From Bacteroidota bacterium (lineage in GTDB: Bacteria; Bacteroidota; Bacteroidia; AKYH767-A; OLB10), in contig JADJPB010000006.1 in assembly GCA_016713445.1 (NCBI GenBank), positions 248,001 through 312,000 on the forward strand: a DNA stretch of 64,000 nt, read 5' to 3'. The number at the start of each line of letters is the position of its first letter. Positions within the stretch are counted from its first letter, which is position 1. The translations under genes and the position numbers were made by a program. Below the pieces are notes generated by a model. It saw nothing but the letters and a program-made list of their open reading frames with translations. It had not been told where the DNA came from and ran no database searches. Positions 55,971 to 64,000 of the stretch are shown here, one piece after another.

Positions 55971-58019
55971 TTAATGAATAACGACCGTTTGAGTAAATTT
56001 TCTTTGGCCATCACTCCATAAAAATTCGAAAGTTCCTTTACCAAGAAATTGAAAATCGATTGTTTTAATATCGATTAATTCATCTTCAAAAAGAAGTACT
56101 CCTAATTGATTGTAGACTTGAAAATTATTTAAGAGAGGAAAACCCGGATAAACTCTCATGATACCTGAAGTTGGATTCGGAAAAGCTTTGGGACTCATTT
56201 GAAAATAAGTTCCGCTCCATTCATAACGTGGATTACTATTCTTAAGAATATAGAATTCATCTGCAACAAGCCCATCAAAACAAATAAACTTACAATGCAT
56301 CGAATCCCCTTTTACCACTATTGATGTAGAACCTGCGATTGAACTTATTGATGAAACCATTGCGTCATGTGGAAATCCATTTGCAACAGCTGTACTAGAC
56401 ACACCTCCAACTCCACATACCGTATATACGGTACCGTTATGCTCTTTATCTTTAATATAAGGAGTGTTCAACCCATCTCCAGCTTGGATGAGGTTTGAAC
56501 TATTAAAAGTACTCTCTAGCCCATAATGCCCATGCATGAAATAACTTCTTTCATAGGTATGACTATGCCCAGTTAATACCAAATCAACACCAAATCTTTC
56601 TAATAGCGGAACAATATTTTCACGCATATCAATCAATTCAATTTCAACATCTGAATTATGGGTTCCTTTACTATATGGGGGATGATGCCAATAGGCAATG
56701 ATCCACTTTGCAGTATTTAATTGTAAATCGTTTAACAACCATTGATACATTGGACTTCCTGTATGATTTAATGCGCCATAACTATCGAGTGCAATGAAAT
56801 GAACATTTCCCCAATTGTATGAATAATATTTTTCGGAATTCGAAGGAACACCTCCGCATTGCGCATACTTTGGCAAATTAAAAATATTGAAATATGGAAA
56901 ATTAGTTCCTAATGATGCTGTAGACAAATAACCTGCTTGGCCGTAGTCATGATTTCCTAAAGCAGGATAAAAATTCCAATTTTTAAATTGATTTTTATAA
57001 ACATCAAAAACAAAATTACCATACTCTTGGTCAGTACCATTGTAATAGGCGTTATCACCTAACCAAATCCACATATCATTTCTTTTACCTCCTAAATAAT
57101 TCAAATACGACTGCAATACTTGGTTTTGTTGCACACTTCCATTCCCAAAATCACCTAATGCCCAAATTTGAATGGGCTGTTCGCTATTAAAGACTGGTGC
57201 TGTGTGAAAATAATTTTCAACTCCTCCTTCAAGGACTACCACAGTCGAACCAATTTTATAAAAATATTTGGTGTTAGGAAGAAGTCCATCTAACTTGACA
57301 AAATGATCCTTTACCATATCAAAATTCTTAACTGTATTTCCAAACGTTTGGGTCAAACCATAACTAACTTTAGAGTCGGTTTCTACATCCGTACGCCAAT
57401 GAATAGTGCAAGAATTTGGAGTAGTTGTTTGCAAATAAGGTCCCCGACTAATCACAGGAAGCACCAATGGCAAAACTGCATCTACAGTCATCTCAAAAGT
57501 AAGATCCACATCATTTGCGCTACTCGGATGTATTTCTATAGCAAACAAATTTTGACCATTCAAAAAATCGGAAGAATTTAAATTAAAGGTGTATGTTGAA
57601 TCACCATCGTCTATACAATTATTGAGAGCAAGAGTAAAATAATTTACTCCCGAACTTGGTAAATTATTTACAAAAATTTTCGTGCCATTTAAATAAACTA
57701 TTACACCATCATCTCTTCGCAATTTGACATTGAATGCTGCAAATTGTTGTGGATTAATAACAGAAACTACTTTTCGAAAATAATAACATGTATTATTCTT
57801 CTTGAGTGAAGTGACTGGATTATCACCAAAGCCAAATTCTCCTTTACCTGTTGGCCAACTACCATCATTAAATAAATTGGTTTTCCATTGAGAACCAAAA
57901 TCGACACCTTGGTCATGGTACTTCCAAATTGAGTTTTGATCCAGAATAATATTCGCATAGATGGATTCTGCTAAAATCACCCAACTAAAAAATAAAACAT
58001 AAATTTTTATAAATTTCAT
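55971..58019 (-). CDS. T9SS-secreted purple acid phosphatase-like metallophosphoesterase
   Basis: About 682 residues from the ATG at 58017-58019 (MKFIKIYVLFFSWVILAESIYA, signal peptide; the frame extends 14 codons upstream). N-terminal jelly-roll-like region (about 25-190), Fn3-like purple acid phosphatase N-domain (ISRGPYLQTTTPNSCTIHWRTD), then the dimetal domain with GDFGNGS, LGDNAYYNGTDQEY, LGNHDYGQAGY, YWHHPPYS and TGHSHTYERSY. The C-terminus FPNPTSGIMRVYP ... TFEFLWSDGQRKFTQTVVIH is a type A sorting domain. It hydrolyses phosphate esters at the cell surface; the physiological substrate is unknown. Confidence 0.9.
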   Translation of the reverse strand: MKFIKIYVLFFSWVILAESIYANIILDQNSIWKYHDQGVDFGSQWKTNLFNDGSWPTGKGEFGFGDNPVTSLKKNNTCYYFRKVVSVINPQQFAAFNVKLRRDDGVIVYLNGTKIFVNNLPSSGVNYFTLALNNCIDDGDSTYTFNLNSSDFLNGQNLFAIEIHPSSANDVDLTFEMTVDAVLPLVLPVISRGPYLQTTTPNSCTIHWRTDVETDSKVSYGLTQTFGNTVKNFDMVKDHFVKLDGLLPNTKYFYKIGSTVVVLEGGVENYFHTAPVFNSEQPIQIWALGDFGNGSVQQNQVLQSYLNYLGGKRNDMWIWLGDNAYYNGTDQEYGNFVFDVYKNQFKNWNFYPALGNHDYGQAGYLSTASLGTNFPYFNIFNLPKYAQCGGVPSNSEKYYSYNWGNVHFIALDSYGALNHTGSPMYQWLLNDLQLNTAKWIIAYWHHPPYSKGTHNSDVEIELIDMRENIVPLLERFGVDLVLTGHSHTYERSYFMHGHYGLESTFNSSNLIQAGDGLNTPYIKDKEHNGTVYTVCGVGGVSSTAVANGFPHDAMVSSISSIAGSTSIVVKGDSMHCKFICFDGLVADEFYILKNSNPRYEWSGTYFQMSPKAFPNPTSGIMRVYPGFPLLNNFQVYNQLGVLLFEDELIDIKTIDFQFLGKGTFEFLWSDGQRKFTQTVVIH

Positions 58020-58295
58020 TTCCTTAATCTTCCTCAAAAATAATTTAATCCAAATAAACATACTTTTCCAACACCAGTAATTTCACTAATCCAATATTGG
58101 AAACTTCCATGATAAGCTCCCAATTTAAGTAATAAATTCAATCATTATTTCATTTACCAACAAAACACCCATATTCATCCAGCCTTCATTTAACCTAATC
58201 AATCCATTAAAAATGGAGCGTGACAAACGTTTTCAACAGTTTGATAGATTATCAACACCTAATCAAACATAACCCTTTAAAAGCATTAAAATCCG

Positions 58296-58303
58296 TATCT
58301 TTG
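58296..58303 (+). promoter_or_regulatory. -7 promoter box of gyrB
   Basis: TATCTTTG matches TAnnTTTG exactly and lies 35 bases before the gyrB ATG. The 277-base divergent gap between it and the phosphatase gene is otherwise AT-rich without repeats. Confidence 0.45.
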
Positions 58304-58332
58304 TTAACTATTAGAAAAATTAGCATAACTAA

Positions 58333-60312
<1,980 letters not shown>

Positions 60313-60315
60313 ACA

Positions 60316-60373
60316 ACCTAGCGTTTCAACGCTAGGTATACAAACAACACAACTTAGGGTTTTAACCCTAGGT
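60316..60373. repeat. Two tandem hairpin repeats (REP-like) between gyrB and mdh
   Basis: ACCTAGCGTTTCAACGCTAG (60316-60335, closing with GT to 60337) is a perfect 10-bp-stem hairpin. ACTTAGGGTTTTAACCCTAG (60352-60371, closing to 60373) is another with one G-T pair. Both end TAGGTATA. The first is close to the gyrB stop (60310-60312). No T-run follows, so they are more like REP/RAYT-type repeats than terminators. Both stems contain TAG and CTA. Confidence 0.75.
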
Positions 60374-60392
60374 ATAAAAACCCATCACAACA

Positions 60393-60575
60393 ATGAAAGT
60401 AACAGTAGTAGGCGCCGGTAACGTTGGCGCAACTTGCGCAAATGTTATTGCTGAGCGCGAATTAGTAAACGAAGTAGTTTTACTTGACATCAAAGAAGGC
60501 ACAGCGGAAGGAAAATCTCTCGACATGTGGCAAACAGCCCCAATTAATATGTACGATACACGTATTAAAGTGTGA
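60393..60575 (+). CDS. mdh: Malate dehydrogenase, N-terminal part (frameshifted)
   Basis: 60 codons carrying the NAD-binding start: MKVTVVGAGNVGATCANVIA, LLDIKEGTAEGKSLDMWQTAP. It ends after MYDTRIKV with a TGA because one G is missing at 60570 (AAAGTGTG instead of AAAGGTGTG); adding it restores RIKGVTNDYSATANSEVVVI. The intact enzyme runs 60393-61333, about 314 residues. Confidence 0.9.
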   Translation: MKVTVVGAGNVGATCANVIAERELVNEVVLLDIKEGTAEGKSLDMWQTAPINMYDTRIKV

Positions 60576-61333
60576 CCAATGATTACAGTGCTACTGCAAA
60601 TTCAGAAGTAGTAGTTATTACTTCTGGACTTCCACGCAAACCAGGCATGAGTCGCGATGACTTAATCGCTACTAATGCCGGAATCGTAAAGTCAGTAACT
60701 GAGCAAATTATAAAGTACAGTCCTAATTGTATCATCATTGTAGTTAGTAATCCGTTAGATGTGATGACTTATTGTTCCTTTTTAACTGCTGGATTTGATT
60801 CGAAACGCGTTTTCGGAATGGCAGGAATTTTAGATACTGCTCGCTACCGTGCCTTCTTAGCTGAAGCATTAAATTGCTCACCAAAAGACATTCAAGCTGT
60901 ATTAATGGGTGGACATGGTGACACTATGGTTCCACTTCCTCGCTATACCACGGTTGCCGGAATTCCTGTTACTGAATTAATCGCTGATGATAAGTTAGAA
61001 GCCATTGTTCAACGCACGAAAGTGGGTGGCGGTGAATTAGTAAATTTGATGGGCACATCAGCATGGTATGCACCGGGAGCTGCGGCAGCGCAGATGGTAG
61101 AAGCTATCGTTCGTGATCAAAAGAGAATTTTTCCGGTGTGCGCTTGGTTACAAGGTGAATACGGTGAAAAAGATGTTTACCTCGGCGTTCCTGTTAAATT
61201 AGGAAAGAATGGTATCGAAGAAATTATCGAACTTAAATTAAACAAAGACGAAAAAGAATTATTAGCTAAATCATCCATCGCTGTAAAAGAGGTGATGAGT
61301 GTGTTGGACAATATGGCTGTTTCGGCTAAATAA
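60572..61333 (+). CDS. mdh: Malate dehydrogenase, main part (after frameshift)
   Basis: 253 codons. Malate to oxaloacetate with NAD in the TCA cycle. Motifs: VVVITSGLPRKPGMSRDDLI, NPLDVMTYCSF, FGMAGILDTARYRAF, the catalytic-histidine region LMGGHGDTMVPLPRYTTVAGIP, and FPVCAWLQGEYGEKDVYLGVPVKLG. The bacterial LDH-like MDH subgroup fits. The ATG at 60572 is internal; the true start is 60393. Confidence 0.93.
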   Translation: MTNDYSATANSEVVVITSGLPRKPGMSRDDLIATNAGIVKSVTEQIIKYSPNCIIIVVSNPLDVMTYCSFLTAGFDSKRVFGMAGILDTARYRAFLAEALNCSPKDIQAVLMGGHGDTMVPLPRYTTVAGIPVTELIADDKLEAIVQRTKVGGGELVNLMGTSAWYAPGAAAAQMVEAIVRDQKRIFPVCAWLQGEYGEKDVYLGVPVKLGKNGIEEIIELKLNKDEKELLAKSSIAVKEVMSVLDNMAVSAK

Positions 61334-61348
61334 TATTTCAATTTCAAC

Positions 61349-61380
61349 AAAAGCCTGCGACTGAAGTCGCAGGCTTTTGT
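61349..61380 (+). terminator. Terminator of mdh
   Basis: An 11-bp stem AGCCTGCGACT / AGTCGCAGGCT (61352-61374) with a one-base centre is followed by TTTTGTGTTTTTT. It is the strongest intrinsic terminator in the window and lies 18 bases past the mdh stop. It may serve the minus-strand DCC gene too. Confidence 0.9.
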
Positions 61381-61405
61381 GTTTTTTAAACAGGAATATT
61401 TGTTT

Positions 61406-61816
61406 TTAAAGAAATCGCTTTAATTCATTTTCATTGGGCATTCTACATGTTGCCCTTCGACCAAAAAATGAATATCGAACTTTTGCAAATACATTATAAA
61501 ATGCATCTCGAATAAATGTGGGAACAAGGATGAACACGAAAAATACTTTCCAAGGATAACCTAAATCTTTAATTATATATAGGACAGCTGTTGAAGATTT
61601 CAAAATTTTTCCTTTTCTCAAATACAATATGCTTTCGACATTTAAAATCGCAAGATGTGATAACAATTCTTTTCCATTTTCACTCTGACTTGCAGAAAAT
61701 AAAAATGCATTCTGTTTATCACGTCTTAACAAAAACTGAACTCCCCACGAACAGAAGTTACAGTGGCCATCGAAGATGATTATCTTATCCAAATCATATT
61801 TCGAAACATAGTTCAT
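61406..61816 (-). CDS. DCC family (DUF393) thiol-disulfide oxidoreductase
   Basis: 136 residues. The CxxC motif is in IIFDGHCNFCSWGVQFLLRRD, the family signature being FDGxCxxCxxxV. Mid-region FSASQSENGKELLS, and GYPWKVFFVFILVPTFIRDAFYNVFAKVRYSFFGR is the typical C-terminal half. A small thioredoxin-fold protein, substrate unknown. Confidence 0.85.
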   Translation of the reverse strand: MNYVSKYDLDKIIIFDGHCNFCSWGVQFLLRRDKQNAFLFSASQSENGKELLSHLAILNVESILYLRKGKILKSSTAVLYIIKDLGYPWKVFFVFILVPTFIRDAFYNVFAKVRYSFFGRRATCRMPNENELKRFL

Positions 61817-61889
61817 TTAAAATAGGTATCGAATTTACACTTCAAATTTATAAACCTCGATCCTTTGAGCTCGATGACTCTGTATCAAA

Positions 61890-63374
61890 TTACTTAGGAC
61901 GAACTGTAATTGCATATGGATCCACACTTACTTCTGGATTAAAATCTGGATCCTTATCCAGCGTATTCAAATTTATAATACTCAAATATCCATTTTTTCC
62001 GGAACAAGAAGAAGCATGGTGCGGAGCTATACCGCCTGAAACATTTCGATTTGCAACATACACAACTTGTTTCTTTTCATCAACTACGATTCCATGCGGC
62101 TGCCACCCTACTTTAATTTTCTTTACTTCAGTTAATGAATTAATATCGATCACGCTAATAGATCCTCTCATGTTTGGAAAGAAATCATCCTCTGTATTAG
62201 TAACAAATAATAAATTATTAGCGGGCGACATTGCAAATTCTAACGGCACCTTCCCTACAGGTATCACTTGGATTAATTGATCATTGCTGGTGTTAAACAC
62301 ACGAACCTGATTCACATTGGTGTCTTGACAAGTCACGAAATATTTCGAATAATCAGGACTAAAAATAATTTCATGAGGACGCATTGGGAATGGCAGTTGC
62401 CAAGGTCCAATGGGATTGATGTTTATGTCTTCGTAACTGACTAAATCATTGATTGGAATTTTTATTATTTTACTAATATCCTGACACGTCACATATAAAG
62501 TATCATTGTTTTGATTTAGCGCTACTCCATGCAAATTTGGAGTTGGATTTCCAGTGATCGGAAATGGACCTACCGTATTGGATGTACCGGCATCAATATC
62601 AATGAAAGCAATTCTTCCTCCATTATAATCTACAGAATATGCCTTCTTTGAATCGCTTGAAATCGTAATCGTATTCCATCCTCCTGCAATTCCATTTCCT
62701 ATTGGAATGGTTTTTACTAATTGATCAGTAGTTGTACTAAACACCTGAACGATGTCTGAATTCAAAAACACAACTAACCAATACAAACCATCAGGAGTAA
62801 CTTTGATATTATGGGGAGATTCAGGAGGAGATGCTCCAGGATTTACACCAACATCAATCATCCTCATCGCCACTCTTCTATCCGCATCAAAAACAGAAAC
62901 GACATCGCATCCCTGGTTAGCAACATAAAATTTATGTCGCAAAGGATCATCTGCAAACATTATTTTCCCTTCCTTATTTGGAGCGCCACCATCAATCCAA
63001 TTTCTTAATATTTCATATTCTTCCTTTGAAAGAGCAGGTTCATTGATGGGCATCGTTGGCAGAACCACTAAACCTAATGTGCTATCGATATTCGTAAAAT
63101 AACAAAGTGTACTAAAATCGGAACGGAATGGAATTACGACAGCACCATTGTTTGTTCCATCAAACATTACATCCCACGAGCTTAAATCCAAGCCAGCAGC
63201 TGCATTTTTACTAATGGTGGTATGGCATCCGGGAGTAGCGCATTTACCAATAATTATATTTTCAACTTGTGTTGGATAACCATTGTTTGAGGGTAAAATG
63301 GCTTCATACTTGTCGTATTTACATCCTGCTAAAACCAGAATCAACCCAATAAAAATTATACTTTTAATCTCCAT
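61890..63374 (-). CDS. Lipoprotein with CX4CH cytochrome-like and YncE-like propeller domains
   Basis: 494 residues with lipobox (GLILVLAGCKYD). Residues about 35-140 are cytochrome-c-like: IIGKCATPGCHTTISKNAAAGLDL, then LPTMPINEPALSKEEYEILRNWIDGGAPN, with the same CX4CH spacing and MP/WI-x-GG endings as the lipoprotein at 30391. Residues about 145-494 form a beta propeller with YVANQGCDVVSVFDADRRVAM, YVTCQDISKIIKIPI, LFVTNTEDDF and YVANRNVSGG blades. Its ATG abuts the stop of the next lipoprotein gene (one-base overlap at 63374). Partner and substrate unknown. Confidence 0.85.
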   Translation of the reverse strand: MEIKSIIFIGLILVLAGCKYDKYEAILPSNNGYPTQVENIIIGKCATPGCHTTISKNAAAGLDLSSWDVMFDGTNNGAVVIPFRSDFSTLCYFTNIDSTLGLVVLPTMPINEPALSKEEYEILRNWIDGGAPNKEGKIMFADDPLRHKFYVANQGCDVVSVFDADRRVAMRMIDVGVNPGASPPESPHNIKVTPDGLYWLVVFLNSDIVQVFSTTTDQLVKTIPIGNGIAGGWNTITISSDSKKAYSVDYNGGRIAFIDIDAGTSNTVGPFPITGNPTPNLHGVALNQNNDTLYVTCQDISKIIKIPINDLVSYEDININPIGPWQLPFPMRPHEIIFSPDYSKYFVTCQDTNVNQVRVFNTSNDQLIQVIPVGKVPLEFAMSPANNLLFVTNTEDDFFPNMRGSISVIDINSLTEVKKIKVGWQPHGIVVDEKKQVVYVANRNVSGGIAPHHASSCSGKNGYLSIINLNTLDKDPDFNPEVSVDPYAITVRPK

Positions 63375-63802
63375 TAATCTCCTTCTGTTATATAAACATT
63401 TATAGAATCAACTCCAGCCACCATTGAATTATTGAATGGCAACCCGCCTACGCAAACCCAATCCGTTGGATCCAGCAAACTATCAATACCGATAGCGTAT
63501 ACATAATAGCTACCGCAATTTAAACTATCTATGCTCGCATACGCAGATGTGTTTTCAGCAGTAACTGCATAATCATACTTTGTTGTATCAGTTCCAGGAA
63601 ACTCACTTGCACTGTACTTTATAAAAACGCGACAGCCCGGGATCGGTCTTGAATGGTGGAGCATTTTAAATACCATAGTCAATTGTCCTGTTCGCCCTTC
63701 CGGGCAATTATCCTCTTCTTCCTTCTTTTTATCCTTACATTGAATAAAAACGAAGCTCATCAATATGAAACAAACTCCGAGTAATAATTTATTCTTATTC
63801 AT
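63374..63802 (-). CDS. Lipoprotein of unknown function
   Basis: 142 residues with lipobox (ILMSFVFIQCKD) and a lysine-rich linker. The rest is a beta-sandwich-like stretch (GQLTMVFKMLHHSRPIPGCRVFIKYSASEFPGTDT) with no family I recognise; it may be carboxypeptidase-regulatory-like. It lies between the T9SS-tagged gene (63822) and the cytochrome/propeller gene, which it overlaps by one base. Confidence 0.65.
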   Translation of the reverse strand: MNKNKLLLGVCFILMSFVFIQCKDKKKEEEDNCPEGRTGQLTMVFKMLHHSRPIPGCRVFIKYSASEFPGTDTTKYDYAVTAENTSAYASIDSLNCGSYYVYAIGIDSLLDPTDWVCVGGLPFNNSMVAGVDSINVYITEGD

Positions 63803-63821
63803 TGTCTTCTACCATTAAACT

Positions 63822-64000
63822 TTAATACTTAATAAATTTGCGACTGAACGATCTTTTCGAATTGCTCACTCTACATACATAGGTTCCGGAATTCCATTTT
63901 GAAACATCCAAGATCAATTGTTGTTTTGTATTTTGTTGTGAATAAATTAATCGACCGGCTACATCCACCACTTCAATTAAATTTCTCGCTAAATTTTCTC
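63822..64000 (-). CDS. C-terminal end of a T9SS-sorted protein
   Basis: Partial; the beginning is beyond the window. Read on the minus strand the last 58 residues are a type A sorting domain: NLIEVVDVAGRLIYSQQNTK, LILDVSKWNSGTYVCRVS and the basic tail KRSFSRKFIKY before TAA at 63822-63824. It is upstream of, and in the same direction as, the lipoprotein pair, so the three may form one operon. Confidence 0.8.
   Translation of the reverse strand, partial: ENLARNLIEVVDVAGRLIYSQQNTKQQLILDVSKWNSGTYVCRVSNSKRSFSRKFIKY

Overview
The window comes from a Bacteroidota bacterium of the gliding/T9SS-bearing type. The evidence is T9SS C-terminal sorting domains on several large secreted proteins, a PorE-like OmpA/propeller protein, TonB-receptor architecture, many short lipoproteins, hardly any Shine-Dalgarno sequences, and -7 boxes of the form TAnnTTTG in front of several genes. 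I cannot name a genus. I saw no rRNA, tRNA or CRISPR array.

Layout. 1-6278 (minus): a cut-off reprolysin-like protease and a very large GEVED/Ig T9SS-secreted protein. 6373-8961 (plus): a TPP riboswitch and the TonB receptor it controls (thiamine uptake). 9001-15923 (minus): a DNA ligase homologue that has lost its catalytic residues, beside its MBL exonuclease partner, then rsmA-DUF4286-TPR-serS. 15989-21896 (plus): purine nucleoside phosphorylase, a DUF2064-like protein, an amino-acid dehydrogenase, an MscS channel and an HD/cNMP-binding/histidine-kinase fusion. 22057-24644 (minus): two TPM proteins, lemA, trmB. 24719-27196 (plus): a glycosyltransferase, then a cobalamin riboswitch and a BtuG-like propeller lipoprotein. 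27249-34874 (minus): a toxin-antitoxin pair, two related lipoproteins around an M16 peptidase, a surface operon (two helical lipoproteins, a Tat-exported alkaline-phosphatase-superfamily protein, a cytochrome-c-like lipoprotein), and two small membrane proteins. 35155-46285: an M20 dipeptidase (minus), a PKD protein with a gliding-type C-terminus (plus), a lipoprotein (minus), and a TPR protein with its outer-membrane barrel (plus). 46331-47117: a repeat-bounded element carrying a broken GxxExxY gene. 47127-54548 (minus): acyl-CoA dehydrogenase, HhH protein, pyrF, prfA, purM, PorE-like protein. 54838-64000: a small OMP, an IS4 transposase remnant, a T9SS-secreted purple acid phosphatase, gyrB, mdh, a DCC thiol oxidoreductase, and the start of a second cytochrome-c/propeller surface operon.

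Reading caution. At least nine genes, including mdh and lemA, are broken by a single-base indel, mostly in short homopolymers and mostly a missing base. Each can be repaired by one base to give a normal family member. The simplest explanation is consensus errors in a long-read or metagenome assembly, so the split genes should be treated as intact until the reads are checked.

The most interesting items are the pseudo-ligase/exonuclease pair, the inverted-repeat element with 10-bp periodicity around the GxxExxY gene, the two surface operons whose cytochrome-like lipoproteins share an unusual CX4CH motif, the lone riboswitch-controlled BtuG-like gene, and the HD-cNMP-kinase fusion.
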